64,000 nucleotides of DNA from the NCBI RefSeq assembly GCF_016918505.1, contig NZ_JAFFPZ010000002.1, forward strand, positions 124,001 through 188,000, given 5' to 3'. The first letter of the stretch is position 1. Each line of letters opens with the position of its first letter. Below are positions 34,707 to 43,266 of the stretch, in pieces. A program made the position numbers and the translations under genes. Below the pieces are notes generated by a model. It saw nothing but the letters and a program-made list of their open reading frames with translations, had not been told where the DNA came from and ran no database searches. This DNA is from Desulforhopalus vacuolatus (GTDB taxonomy: Bacteria > Desulfobacterota > Desulfobulbia > Desulfobulbales > Desulfocapsaceae).

Positions 34707-35449
34707 TGAGTCTTGAAGGAAAAATCGCCGTTGTAACAGGTGGCAGCAGGGGAATTGGTCGGGCTATTGCTCTGCGGCTTGCCCGTGATGGAGCAAAGGT
34801 TTATATCAACTACGTCAGCAGAGCTGATGCCGCGAATGCTGTTGTCAAAGAAATCTGTGATGCAGGTGGCAGCGCAGGGGCTGTTCAATTTGATGTCGCG
34901 CAGTCCGATGCTGTACAAAAAGCTTTTGATGGAATTATTGCTGAAGCGGGAACGATTGATATCCTGGTTAACAATGCCGGAATTACCCGTGACGGTCTGC
35001 TGGCACGAATGAAAGAGGAAGACTGGGACGCCGTCCTTTCGACGAATCTCAAGGGTGTTTTTCTCTGTTCCAGGGCAGGCGGAAAGATTATGATGAAGAA
35101 ACGCACCGGACGGATTGTTAATATCAGCTCCGTAGTTGGTGTTACCGGTAATGCCGGACAGGTTAACTATGCTGCTGCCAAGGCCGGTCTGATAGGTTTT
35201 TCTAAATCCATGGCCCAGGAATATGCTTCACGCGGGATTACTGTTAATTGCGTGGCACCCGGTTTTATCGAAACAGAGATGACGGCTAAACTGAAAAAGG
35301 ATGTTCAGGATGCAATTCTAAAGAGTATCCCTCTTAAAGTTCTCGGCCAGAGTGAAGACGTGGCTGCTGCGGTGAGATTTCTGGTCTCTGATGACGCACG
35401 TTATATCACAGGCCATACGTTGCATGTTAACGGTGGTATGTATATGTAA
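34706..35449 (+). CDS. fabG: 3-oxoacyl-ACP reductase
   Basis: 247 residues. It is a short-chain dehydrogenase with the TGGSRGIGRAIA cofactor loop, NNAGITRDGL, active-site Ser in NISSVVG and YxxxK (YAAAKAG), and the VAPGFIETEMT loop typical of FabG. It reduces 3-oxoacyl-ACP with NADPH. It overlaps the etfA stop and precedes acpP. Confidence 0.96.
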   Translation: MSLEGKIAVVTGGSRGIGRAIALRLARDGAKVYINYVSRADAANAVVKEICDAGGSAGAVQFDVAQSDAVQKAFDGIIAEAGTIDILVNNAGITRDGLLARMKEEDWDAVLSTNLKGVFLCSRAGGKIMMKKRTGRIVNISSVVGVTGNAGQVNYAAAKAGLIGFSKSMAQEYASRGITVNCVAPGFIETEMTAKLKKDVQDAILKSIPLKVLGQSEDVAAAVRFLVSDDARYITGHTLHVNGGMYM

Positions 35450-35575
35450 TTCGGGTACTCCTCAGAGGAGTCCCGCTGTTGGGCATTGCACAACAGCTTT
35501 TTATTAAAGCAGGTTTGCATTACGCAAAACAGACAATTCGACGCCTGTATGGTGTCACGCAAAAAGGAGAAAGAC

Positions 35576-35806
35576 ATGGCTATTGAACAGAAAATGATTG
35601 ATATTATTGCGGAACAACTCAGTGTTGATAAAGAAAAGGTCGTTTCCGGAGCATCTTTTACCGATGATCTCGGCGCTGATTCTCTCGACCTCGTTGAACT
35701 TATCATGGCTATGGAAGAAGGCTTTGACATTGAGATCCCCGATGAAGATGCGGAGAGCATCACCACCGTACAAAATGCTATTGATTACGTGAAGAAACTT
35801 AAGTAA
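35576..35806 (+). CDS. acpP: Acyl carrier protein
   Basis: 76 residues from [11 protein letters not shown] with AAGGAG upstream. The phosphopantetheine serine is in [11 protein letters not shown]. It is acidic and helical, as expected for ACP. It lies 126 bases after fabG. A hairpin with a U-run follows its stop, so part of the transcript probably ends there, giving acpP its usual high level. Confidence 0.97.
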   Translation: MAIEQKMIDIIAEQLSVDKEKVVSGASFTDDLGADSLDLVELIMAMEEGFDIEIPDEDAESITTVQNAIDYVKKLK

Positions 35807-35818
35807 GAGTTTGACAGT

Positions 35819-35849
35819 CCTGCTGCACTCTGTGCTGCAGGGCTTTTTT
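35819..35849 (+). terminator. Terminator or attenuator between acpP and fabF
   Basis: CCTGCTGCAC/GTGCTGCAGG (one mismatch), three-base loop, then GC and six T. It lies 12 bases after acpP and 52 before fabF in an operon that continues, so partial read-through is likely. Confidence 0.75.
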
Positions 35850-35901
35850 GTCCATTTGCAGGTTTTGCATATTGGAAATAAGCGAAGCAGAGGAGCCCAT
35901 T

Positions 35902-37137
35902 GTGGAACGCAGAGTTGTTGTCACCGGGATAGGTCTTGTCACCCCCGTAGGAATTGGAACGGAAACAGCATGGAAAAATATCTGCGCAGGTGTAAGTGGT
36001 ATTGATACTATCACCCGCTTTGATGCAGGCGATTATGCTGTAAAGATTGCCGCCGAGATTACCGACTACAATACTGAGGATTTCTTTGAGAAGAAAGAGG
36101 CCAGACATCTTGACCTCTTTGTTCAGTATGGGGTTGTCGCCAGTCGAATGGCTCTCAAGGATAGCGGGTTTGCCATAACTCCGGATAATTGTGGTCGTGT
36201 CGGCGTTATCACGGGATGCGGCATGGGGGGGCTTCCCAATATTGAGAAACAGCATAATGCACTGCTTAATCGTGGACCGAGGAAGATCAGCCCTTTCTTT
36301 ATCCCCATGGTGATTCCCAATATGGCCTCCGGCAATATTTCCATTGATATCGGCAGTAAAGGCCCCAACCTGACCCTTACCACCGCGTGTGCTGCAGGGA
36401 CTCATGCCGTAGGAGAAGCATTCAACTATGTGAAAAATGGGACCTGTGATGTTGTCATCAGTGGTGGAACGGAAGCCGTTATCTGCGGGCTCGGGGTTGC
36501 AGGTTTTTCTGCCATGAAGGCTCTTTCCACTCGTAACGATGACCCGAAAACTGCCTCTCGTCCTTTTGACAAAGATCGTGACGGGTTTATCATGGGAGAG
36601 GGTGCCGGCATGATAGTGCTTGAAGAATATGAACACGCAAAGGCACGTGGGGCAAAAATCTATGCTGAAGTCATCGGTTTTGGTCTTTCGAGTGATGCCT
36701 ACCATATTGCGGCACCGCCGGAAGATGGTGAAGGTGCTGTCCGTGCCATGAATAATGCTCTTCTCAGTGCTGGCGTAAGGCCTGAAGATATTGATTATAT
36801 TAACGCTCACGGGACTTCAACATCCCTGAATGACCGTGGAGAAAGTCGGGCTGTTCATCAGGTTTTTGGTGATCATGCCAATAAAATTGCCATAAGTTCC
36901 ACCAAGTCGATGACCGGGCACCTGCTTGGTGCAGCTGGAGGTATTGAAGCTGCTTTTCTTGCACTGAGTATTACTGATCAGATTGCTCCTCCGACTATCA
37001 ATTTACACGAACCGAGTCCGGAATGTGATCTGGATTATGTGCCCAACAAAGTTCGTAAAATGGAGATAAAGGTCGCCATGTCCAATTCCTTTGGTTTTGG
37101 TGGTACCAACGGCTCTTTGATTATGAAACGAATGTAA
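35902..37137 (+). CDS. fabF: 3-oxoacyl-ACP synthase II
   Basis: 411 residues from a GTG (GAGGAG upstream), which matches the FabF N-terminus ERRVVVTGIGLVTP; an ATG at 35848 would add 18 unrelated residues inside the leader. Catalytic Cys in TTACAAGTHA and His residues in NAHGTSTSLND and KSMTGHLLGAAG complete the triad. It elongates acyl-ACP. rpiB follows after 27 bases. Confidence 0.97.
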   Translation: MERRVVVTGIGLVTPVGIGTETAWKNICAGVSGIDTITRFDAGDYAVKIAAEITDYNTEDFFEKKEARHLDLFVQYGVVASRMALKDSGFAITPDNCGRVGVITGCGMGGLPNIEKQHNALLNRGPRKISPFFIPMVIPNMASGNISIDIGSKGPNLTLTTACAAGTHAVGEAFNYVKNGTCDVVISGGTEAVICGLGVAGFSAMKALSTRNDDPKTASRPFDKDRDGFIMGEGAGMIVLEEYEHAKARGAKIYAEVIGFGLSSDAYHIAAPPEDGEGAVRAMNNALLSAGVRPEDIDYINAHGTSTSLNDRGESRAVHQVFGDHANKIAISSTKSMTGHLLGAAGGIEAAFLALSITDQIAPPTINLHEPSPECDLDYVPNKVRKMEIKVAMSNSFGFGGTNGSLIMKRM

Positions 37138-37164
37138 AAAAAGATTGTTTCTCTGGAGTATACA

Positions 37165-37590
37165 ATGAAAATTGCAGTAGGGTCGGACCATGGAGGTTTC
37201 CTTTTGAAGCAGGAGGTGGCCAGGTTGATCAACTCTCTGGGACATGAGGTCCTGGACATGGGCTGTTACAACGAGGATTCTGTGGACTATCCGGACTATG
37301 CCAGCAAGGTTGTGACTGAGATAGAGGCCGGGAGGAGCGAACGAGGTATTCTCGTTTGTGGAACCGGTATCGGGATGTCGATTGCTGCGAACCGTTCAAA
37401 GAAAATTCGCGCAGCTCTCTGTCATGATCTCGAAACAACCCGATTGAGTCGTGAGCATAACGACGCCAATATCCTCTGCATGGGAGGACGGGTTCTTGAT
37501 ACGGCTCTGGCGCTGTCGATGGTGGAACTCTGGATTGCTGTTGAATTTGCTGATGGAAGACATCAACGGCGTATTGACAAGATGAGTTGA
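37165..37590 (+). CDS. rpiB: Ribose-5-phosphate isomerase B
   Basis: 141 residues. It has the RpiB N-terminus KIAVGSDHGGFLLK, CGTGIGMSIAANR (here with Cys as catalytic base) and NDANILCMGGR. It interconverts ribulose-5-phosphate and ribose-5-phosphate. GGAG precedes the start. It sits between fabF and nrdR, a common arrangement before nrdR/ribD genes. Confidence 0.96.
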   Translation: MKIAVGSDHGGFLLKQEVARLINSLGHEVLDMGCYNEDSVDYPDYASKVVTEIEAGRSERGILVCGTGIGMSIAANRSKKIRAALCHDLETTRLSREHNDANILCMGGRVLDTALALSMVELWIAVEFADGRHQRRIDKMS

Positions 37591-37693
37591 AAACAGATGA
37601 AAAGCAGACCTGCGGCATACACTGCACTAAAACGTCTTCTGTGGCGTGATTGGGGCAGTGGTGTTCAGAGTCTTGCTTCGGAATATTTAATGG

Positions 37694-37724
37694 AGGCCGA
37701 TTTCGTATTACGCGGAATCGGCCT
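37694..37724 (+). terminator. Hairpin upstream of nrdR, weak terminator
   Basis: A perfect 9-bp stem AGGCCGATT/AATCGGCCT is followed only by TTTGCTGTATTTT. It may end rpiB transcripts partly or lie in the nrdR leader (26 bases before the ATG). Confidence 0.5.
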
Positions 37725-37750
37725 TTGCTGTATTTTGAAGAGGGAGATAC

Positions 37751-38212
37751 ATGAAGTGTCCGTGGTGTGAACATCTTGATAACAAGGTTATTGATTCCCG
37801 CTTGAACAAGGATGCGACGATTACCCGCAGGCGGAGGGAGTGTCTTGCCTGCGGACGGCGCTTCACGACCTATGAACGACTGGAAGTCATGTTGCCGATG
37901 CTGGTTAAAAAGGATGGCCGCAGAGAGTCCTGGGATAGACAAAAGCTAACAGCTGGCTTGGAGAAAGCGTGCCAGAAACGTAATGTCAGCCGGGATAAAA
38001 TTGATTGTTTTGTCGATGATATCGAGCATAAACTGCAGGATTATAGTGCCAGGGAGATTCCTTCCCAGGTCGTGGGGGAGTGGGTGATGGAGGGTTTACC
38101 GGCTCTTGATGAAGTTGCCTACGTGCGTTTTGCATCTGTGTATCGACAGTTCAAGGACGTGAATGAATTTATGGCCGAATTGAAGACCCTGCTTGATTCC
38201 CGGGATATGTAA
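37751..38212 (+). CDS. nrdR: Transcriptional repressor NrdR
   Basis: 153 residues. The N-terminal zinc ribbon has CPWC and CLAC (residues 3-34) followed by GRRFTTYER, and the ATP-cone domain begins LVKKDGRRESWDRQKL. NrdR senses ATP/dATP and represses ribonucleotide reductase genes. GGGAG precedes the ATG, and the stop overlaps the ribD start (TAATG). Confidence 0.97.
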   Translation: MKCPWCEHLDNKVIDSRLNKDATITRRRRECLACGRRFTTYERLEVMLPMLVKKDGRRESWDRQKLTAGLEKACQKRNVSRDKIDCFVDDIEHKLQDYSAREIPSQVVGEWVMEGLPALDEVAYVRFASVYRQFKDVNEFMAELKTLLDSRDM

Positions 38213-39330
38213 TGGAAAACTCAGAAGATGAAAAATTCATGGCACTGGCTCTCGCTGAGGCGAAGAAAGGGAGCGGACGTACATCCCCTAACCCCTGTGT
38301 TGGTGCTGTAATCGTTCGAGATGGACGTCTGCTTGCCACTGGATGGCATAAAAAAGCAGGTACACCGCATGCAGAGCGTAATGCAATAGCCAATGCTCTT
38401 GCCGCCGGGGGGAAACTGCAGGGGGCCACGATGTACGTCACCCTTGAACCCTGCAGTCATACGGGACGGACCCCTCCCTGCTGTGATGCGCTGATTGCGC
38501 ATCACTTTTCCAGAGTTGTTGTGGGGATGGGTGATCCCAACCCGCTGGTGAATGGTCGCGGAATTGGCCTGCTCAGGGGTGCTGGAATTGAAGTAACCTG
38601 TGGGGTTCTTGAGGAGGAATGCCGGGCAATTAACCGGCCCTTTCTTAAATATATAACCACTGGCCGCCCCTGGATGATCATGAAAGCCGGCCTCAGCCTT
38701 GATGGTCGTTTGAACTACAGACGTGGAGAATCCGGCTGGATGACCGGGGATGAATCTTTGCACCGGGTGCACCAGATTCGTAACTGTGTGGATGCCATTA
38801 TGGTGGGGCGGGGCACTGTGGCCGTAGACAATCCTTCTCTGACTACCCGGCTGCAGGGTGAAGAGACCGGGAAGGATCCGGTGCGGATTATTCTTGACTC
38901 ACATCTCTCCCTGTCGACAGATACAAAAGTCTTTCATCTTGAATCAGATGCTTCAACACTGGTCTTCTGTGGTAACGATGTCCCGGAGGCAAAGCGGAGA
39001 GTTATTACACGACCGGGGGTTGAAGTATGCAGTGTCGAGTGTGACGCCTGCGGACTGGACCCTGGATTCGTGCTTGATGAGCTGGGACGGCGGGAGATCT
39101 GTTCGGTTCTTGTTGAAGGTGGTGGAACTCTGCACGCGACCTTGCTGGCCAGGCATCTCTATGATGAAGCTGTGCTTTTTTACGGGCCACTGCTTGCCGG
39201 TGACGGGGGAATACCGCTCCTGGAGGGCTGGAGTGCAGGAAGTCGGGGGGAAGCGCCCCATATCAGTTCTCCAGAGTATGAATATCCCGGTGGCGATTTG
39301 ATGATTCGCGGGCTGCTCGAATATCCATGA
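38212..39330 (+). CDS. ribD: Bifunctional riboflavin deaminase/reductase
   Basis: 372 residues. The deaminase domain has the zinc site HAERNAI and PCSHTGRTPPC; the reductase domain has AGLSLDGRLNYRRGESGWMTG (two segments) and VEGGGTLHATLL. It catalyses two steps of riboflavin synthesis. It is the last visible gene of the operon; no FMN riboswitch was seen. It converges with the ParB-like gene only five bases away. Confidence 0.96.
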   Translation: MENSEDEKFMALALAEAKKGSGRTSPNPCVGAVIVRDGRLLATGWHKKAGTPHAERNAIANALAAGGKLQGATMYVTLEPCSHTGRTPPCCDALIAHHFSRVVVGMGDPNPLVNGRGIGLLRGAGIEVTCGVLEEECRAINRPFLKYITTGRPWMIMKAGLSLDGRLNYRRGESGWMTGDESLHRVHQIRNCVDAIMVGRGTVAVDNPSLTTRLQGEETGKDPVRIILDSHLSLSTDTKVFHLESDASTLVFCGNDVPEAKRRVITRPGVEVCSVECDACGLDPGFVLDELGRREICSVLVEGGGTLHATLLARHLYDEAVLFYGPLLAGDGGIPLLEGWSAGSRGEAPHISSPEYEYPGGDLMIRGLLEYP

Positions 39331-39335
39331 AACCT

Positions 39336-40265
39336 TCATTTTTTTTCTCTCTTAAGCCAGACTTTGCAGGCTTCCATGTCCGGGAATGTCAGGGAGAGAG
39401 TCACATCGTCTCTCTCGAAGGCGGGAGAGTGATTCAGCTCTGCTCTTGAGGGCAGCTTGAGCTCACGAACTTCCTCCCGAAATTTTTTCTCCCGGGCGGA
39501 AGACTCGGCAAGCAGATGTTGCTGAAGGGTTGCATTGAGATGCTGTATCTTCTGAGGAACGTTGAGCTGTTCGTGATTGAGAATTTCTTGAATTTCCTGT
39601 GAATCAAGCAGTTCTCCAATGCTCTTTCCTTCCTTGCCTGCGCAGTCACGTAACTGTTGAAAAATACGTTTCTGTTTTCCTCCCCCCAAATCCCACTCTC
39701 GAAAAAGTTGCAGGAGACGTTGCCGGTCTTCAGGATTCGGCAGCTGCTGTAATTCTGCGAATATCTGCAGGGAGAGACGGCTGTGATGAATGTCTCTGAT
39801 AATATCTGCCGACTGTGTATGCAGTTGCGCAAGCAGTTCAACCTCGGCCTGTTTTCGCCATAAACCCAGACTTCGAATAAAATACTTCTTTAATTCCTCT
39901 CCTCCTGATTCTTTGGCAAGTTGCAAAAAACGGGCTTTTTCCGCAGGAGAAAGTTCCCCGGTGCTTTTCTGGTCTTCAAGAATGAGAGTCATGATTGCTG
40001 CAGGTTCGATTTCTTTTTTAACGATGGCACAACTGATCTGTTTCAGACCTGCCTGCTGAGCATATTTTAATCGACGATAACCACAGAGAAGTTGATACTT
40101 TTCATCTGACTGGATAACTACTGGAGGATGAAGTATTCCTGCCTGATTGAAAGATTCTTCAAGTTCCTGACTTCTCTCATCTCGAACCCACGGATGCAGA
40201 TTCCAACGTGAATCTGTAGAAATGTCGACGAGTTTAATTGTGTCCCAGCTGCAGAATATGTTCAT
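39336..40265 (-). CDS. ParB/Spo0J-like nuclease-domain protein
   Basis: 309 residues from MNIFCSWDTIKLVDIS; a start at 40304 would begin inside a terminator hairpin. The N-terminal ParB domain shows HPWVRDERSQELEESFNQAG and LLCGYRRLKYAQQAG (the GxRR box). A helical region follows (about 110-200), and then a charged, coiled-coil-like C-terminus. No parA neighbour is present, so a chromosome partition role is unlikely; such orphan ParB-domain proteins are often DNA-binding regulators. The ribosome binding site is poor. It lies downstream of the IHF-like gene and its terminator. Confidence 0.85.
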   Translation of the reverse strand: MNIFCSWDTIKLVDISTDSRWNLHPWVRDERSQELEESFNQAGILHPPVVIQSDEKYQLLCGYRRLKYAQQAGLKQISCAIVKKEIEPAAIMTLILEDQKSTGELSPAEKARFLQLAKESGGEELKKYFIRSLGLWRKQAEVELLAQLHTQSADIIRDIHHSRLSLQIFAELQQLPNPEDRQRLLQLFREWDLGGGKQKRIFQQLRDCAGKEGKSIGELLDSQEIQEILNHEQLNVPQKIQHLNATLQQHLLAESSAREKKFREEVRELKLPSRAELNHSPAFERDDVTLSLTFPDMEACKVWLKREKK

Positions 40266-40281
40266 TGTTTTATTTTTCCAT

Positions 40282-40317
40282 AAAAAAGAAAACCCTCTGA
40301 ACACAGCATTCAGAGGG
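40282..40317 (-). terminator. Intrinsic terminator after the IHF-like gene
   Basis: On the minus strand CCCTCTGAA/TTCAGAGGG with a seven-base loop is followed by TTTTCTTTTTT. It lies 28 bases after the stop of the IHF-like gene and just upstream of the ParB-like start. Confidence 0.88.
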
Positions 40318-40344
40318 GGCTATTGTTCAAATTGGGGGAAATGA

Positions 40345-40635
40345 TCAGGACGTTCCGTTAATCTTATCTCTCAATATTCCGGAGGGTTTGAAAGTTACTA
40401 CTCTACGGGCATCCAGGGTTAGTTCATCACCGGTCTGGGGATTTCTTCCTCTACGGGCATTCTTTTGTTTTACATGGAATTTACCAAAACCACTCAAGAG
40501 AAGATCAGAACCGTCAATCAAAGATTCTTTGCTTATTCTGAGGAAGGCTTCAACCGATTCAATGGCCTGGGCCTTGGTCAAAGTATTATGGTTTTTGTAC
40601 ACCTGTTGGATTAAATCCGCCTTTGTAAGAGTCAT
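40345..40635 (-). CDS. ihfA: Integration host factor/HU family DNA-binding protein (IHF-alpha-like)
   Basis: 96 residues. LTKADLIQQVY, LLLSGFGKFHVKQKNAR, GRNPQTGDEL and ARRVVTFKPS are the family blocks; the proline at the tip of the DNA-binding arm (RNP) is present. The ARRVVTFKPS end fits IHF-alpha better than HU. It bends DNA and assists transcription and recombination. AGGGAGGAC precedes the ATG. A clear terminator follows. Confidence 0.93.
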   Translation of the reverse strand: MTLTKADLIQQVYKNHNTLTKAQAIESVEAFLRISKESLIDGSDLLLSGFGKFHVKQKNARRGRNPQTGDELTLDARRVVTFKPSGILRDKINGTS

Positions 40636-40999
40636 GCGTGGTCCTCCCTGTTCACGGCTGTTGACGAAGCAATAAAAATATTGCCCGTTAACAAGACCTT
40701 TTATGGTTTATCCACCATCTACAGAAAATTCCCAATAATATATAAAATCAGCATAACCTGTTCAGAAGTAAAGTCAACTTAAACCGGTATACCTCAACTG
40801 CTCTGGACATGGCGTAAAATCAACACGTTCAATCATTTATAGCCCCCCGGAGCATTAACCTGTTTCATCTCATGGAGATGATATATAAGAGAAACTGCCC
40901 GGGCTGTAAAAGGAAGATGGATCTTCCCAGAGAACCTTGATCTCTTTTTTTTTGTTACATCATTCCTATTAAGTTATACCCCGTTTTGTCTCCTGTTTA

Positions 41000-41062
41000 T
41001 CCATTCATGGTTACAAACGACAAAAGGAACCACGATGGACACGAATAAGCACGAATTATTAC
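41000..41062. repeat. Degenerate palindromic repeat (TTCGTGTCCATTCGTG type), copy 1
   Basis: TCCATTCATGGTTACAAACG, then CAAAAGGAACCACGATGGACACGAAT: an imperfect inverted repeat related to the cleaner copy at 41627-41686. Confidence 0.6.
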
Positions 41063-41223
41063 TGAAAAAACCATAAGAGAATGCCCTTGTGATTGAATTC
41101 GGTCTGTTATTTGCTTTGAGGTAATTGATGTTTTCCGTGGGAGCAAACTGCATGAGAACTATGGCAAGGTATTGTTTCTGCTTATCGGCCCATAAGGAGC
41201 AGAGTCTGTTCTCATGCTCCTGG

Positions 41224-41345
41224 TAAACCACGGAAGACACGGAAAGCACGGAATATGAGAGCGTAAAAAGCTCAACCCCGACTTTCGGATAACTCCCAAA
41301 GTTGATTAATACTCCAGGTACACTGTACGGCTTAACTCCGAATAC
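41224..41345 (-). pseudogene. Probable GxxExxY-family gene remnant
   Basis: On the minus strand the residues PYSVPGVLINFGSYPKVGVE (about 41325-41266) resemble the C-terminal end of GxxExxY proteins (xxLLINFG). They continue into SYSVLSVSSVV, encoded by the ACGGAAGACACGGAAAGCAC repeat often found beyond such genes. The upstream part of the gene is missing and a family 1 element sits just beyond it at 41362. A pattern-level call only. Confidence 0.4.
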
Positions 41346-41361
41346 AAACGTTTTCGTCTAA

Positions 41362-41599
41362 TACCATTTACATTTTGTATTAACCAGAGAATGCAAGTAA
41401 AGAGAGAACAACAGCAATTCTCTGTTTAATTTTAAATTTTTTTGCCTTTATTCGCATGTTTAGAGTTTTTATTCGTTGGCAAAAAGTCTTTCGCTGTTCC
41501 GTCTTTTGCTTTTCCCTGTCTCCCATCCCCCTGCCTTTACATTCGCCAATAGAAAGTGAAAATGGCATTAAGTACGGTCACAACTTAATAGGAATGGTA
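41362..41599 (+). mobile_element. MITE-like element, family 1, copy 2
   Basis: 238 bp, same orientation and very similar to 11331-11599, with a shorter pyrimidine-rich middle. The ends TACCATTTACATTTTG and (reversed) TACCATTCCTATTAAG lie between TA dinucleotides. It has no coding capacity. Confidence 0.78.
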
Positions 41600-41626
41600 T
41601 AATGCGTTGTCCCTGTTCGTGAAAAT

Positions 41627-41686
41627 TCGTGTCCATTCGTGGTTACAAAATGCAAAAGAAATCACGAATGGACACAAATTATTACT
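41627..41686. repeat. Palindromic repeat (TTCGTGTCCATTCGTG type), copy 2
   Basis: ATTCGTGTCCATTCGTG and CACGAATGGACACAAAT form a long inverted repeat around about 21 bases. A degenerate relative is at 41000-41062. The transcript would fold into a strong hairpin. Confidence 0.75.
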
Positions 41687-41735
41687 CATTCGTCATCGCC
41701 AAAAAAGATGTCTACGCAGTCGCGTTCTCTGGTCA

Positions 41736-41756
41736 ATATAAAGTGTAAATGGTATT
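41736..41756 (-). repeat. Inverted terminus of family 1 at the end of pilC
   Basis: Read on the minus strand AATACCATTTACACTTTATA matches the left end of the family 1 elements (AATACCATTTACATTTTGTA). Its first bases overlap the pilC stop codon at 41755-41757, so an insertion may have set the present stop. Confidence 0.6.
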
Positions 41757-42963
41757 ACATCATGACACTGGAAAGTTTAAATATAGGCAGATACATGGCA
41801 ACAACGATACCCCCGATCATACCGCCAAGAAAGACCATCATGAACGGCTCGATAAGCGAGGTGAGGTTCTCAACTGCCTGATCTACTTCTTCATCATAGA
41901 AGTCTGCAATCTTTTCAAGCATGTCATCAAGGGCACCAACGGATTCACCAACGTTGATCATCTGGACAACCATATTCGGAAAAACACCTGTCTCTTCCAG
42001 CGGTTCTGCTATGGGGCGACCTTCCGCAATGGCATCTGCCGTGCGAAGGACGGCTTCTTCAATAATCTTGTTTCCCGACGTTTTGGCTACCACCTGCAGT
42101 GCGTCAAGAACAGGAACACCGGCACCAAGCATGGTGGAGAGAGTTCTGGTGAACTTGGCAACGGCCACTTTGCGCAGTAACGGCCCGAATACCGGCATGT
42201 AAAGCAGTGTCCGGTCAATGACCTTCTCACCATTTTTGGTCGCGTAGTATTTCTTCACGGCAAAAATAACAAGGGCAATGGCCAGGAAAATCCAGTACCA
42301 GAAATGTTGGAAGAAATCACTGAGACTGACAACTATTTGAGTTGGAACGGGAAGCGCATGGCCAAATCCTTCAAACATCTGTCGAAAAACCGGTACAACA
42401 AAAACGAGAATAACGACAAGAATAAGCAATGAAATGATAAGACAGATCACAGGGTAGGTGAGTGCCCCTTTGATTTTCTTTTTCAATGTCATCGATTTTT
42501 CCATGAAGCCGGCAAGGCGTGAGAGAATAGTGTCAAGGATACCACCGGTTTCCCCTGCCTCGATCATGTTGGTGAAAAGGTTGTCAAAGGTTTTTTTCTT
42601 CTTCCTCATTGCATCGGCAAGAGTGGAACCTGCCTCAACATTCTGTTGTATTTCAGTGATTTCCTCTTTGAAGGTGCTGTTGTCCTGTTGCTTTCCAAGA
42701 ATTTCGAGTCCCTGGACCAGGGGGAGACCGGCGTTGATCATCGTAGAAAGCTGACGCACAAAGATGACAATATCCTTTGCCTTGACCTTTGGCTTGAAAA
42801 AGGAAATCCCTTCCAGAATATCTTTGGGCTTCTCTTTTACCTTTGTATTGGTGATTCGCATACGTTTGACAATGGCCTGAGCCGTTTTCAGGTCAACAGC
42901 TTCCACTTCACCTTTTCGTTTGTCACCGTAGGAGTTGGTTCCTTTGTAGGTATAAATCGGCAT
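41755..42963 (-). CDS. pilC: Type IV pilus / type II secretion inner-membrane platform protein
   Basis: 402 residues, full length for PilC/GspF. It has two homologous T2SSF domains: VFVRQLSTMINAGLPLVQGLEIL (in two segments) with its partner FTRTLSTMLGAGVPVLDAL, each followed by a membrane helix, and a C-terminal GGMIGGIVVAMYLPIF. It forms the platform for pilus assembly or secretion. No pilB, pilT or pilin gene is adjacent, so it is an orphan here. Its stop lies in a repeat terminus. The neighbour downstream is the repeat pile-up. Confidence 0.95.
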   Translation of the reverse strand: MPIYTYKGTNSYGDKRKGEVEAVDLKTAQAIVKRMRITNTKVKEKPKDILEGISFFKPKVKAKDIVIFVRQLSTMINAGLPLVQGLEILGKQQDNSTFKEEITEIQQNVEAGSTLADAMRKKKKTFDNLFTNMIEAGETGGILDTILSRLAGFMEKSMTLKKKIKGALTYPVICLIISLLILVVILVFVVPVFRQMFEGFGHALPVPTQIVVSLSDFFQHFWYWIFLAIALVIFAVKKYYATKNGEKVIDRTLLYMPVFGPLLRKVAVAKFTRTLSTMLGAGVPVLDALQVVAKTSGNKIIEEAVLRTADAIAEGRPIAEPLEETGVFPNMVVQMINVGESVGALDDMLEKIADFYDEEVDQAVENLTSLIEPFMMVFLGGMIGGIVVAMYLPIFKLSSVMM

Positions 42964-43170
42964 TTATTTCCACTCTCTTCCTAATGTTAAACGGGAACTG
43001 CGCTTCTAAAACTTATATCTTATATATAGCCGAACACTTGCTGGAAGACAAGACCCGTTCCTCAAAATATAAGGAAGCATGTTGAGGCATAAAGACTTCC
43101 CTTCACAGACGGCCAGATTGTGTTCTGCGAACAAAGCTGCTCACACTGATATTCTCCCAGAATGTTATGA

Positions 43171-43214
43171 AAAAAAAAGGCATAAAGATGATTTGAAAAA
43201 TCATCTTTATGCCT
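43171..43214 (-). terminator. Strong intrinsic terminator after the small membrane protein
   Basis: A perfect 17-bp stem (AGGCATAAAGATGATTT and its complement) with a three-base loop is followed on the minus strand by seven T. It lies in the 303-base gap 42964-43266, which otherwise holds only the pilC upstream region. Confidence 0.92.
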
Positions 43215-43266
43215 GAACATCAAGTTTCATTCATACGTTGGCAGAAACTTTTTAACAGTGACTCTG

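Larger units (their letters stand above)
40636..41754. other. Repeat-rich intergenic region between the IHF-like gene and pilC
   Basis: 1.1 kb with no intact gene. From left: the IHF-like gene promoter region; an isolated family 1 terminus (40958-40980, CATTCCTATTAAGTTATACC); a first palindromic TTCGTGTCC-type repeat (about 41000-41062); a stretch with ACCACGGAAGACACGGAAAG (41227-41246) next to a probable GxxExxY gene remnant; a complete family 1 element (41362-41599); a second palindromic repeat (41627-41686); and a further inverted family 1 terminus (41736-41756) touching the end of pilC. It looks like a sink for small mobile elements. Confidence 0.75.

Noticed and set aside
40636-41754. 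CRISPR array
   Set aside because: Repeats are few, of different types, unevenly spaced and without uniform spacers; no cas genes are present.
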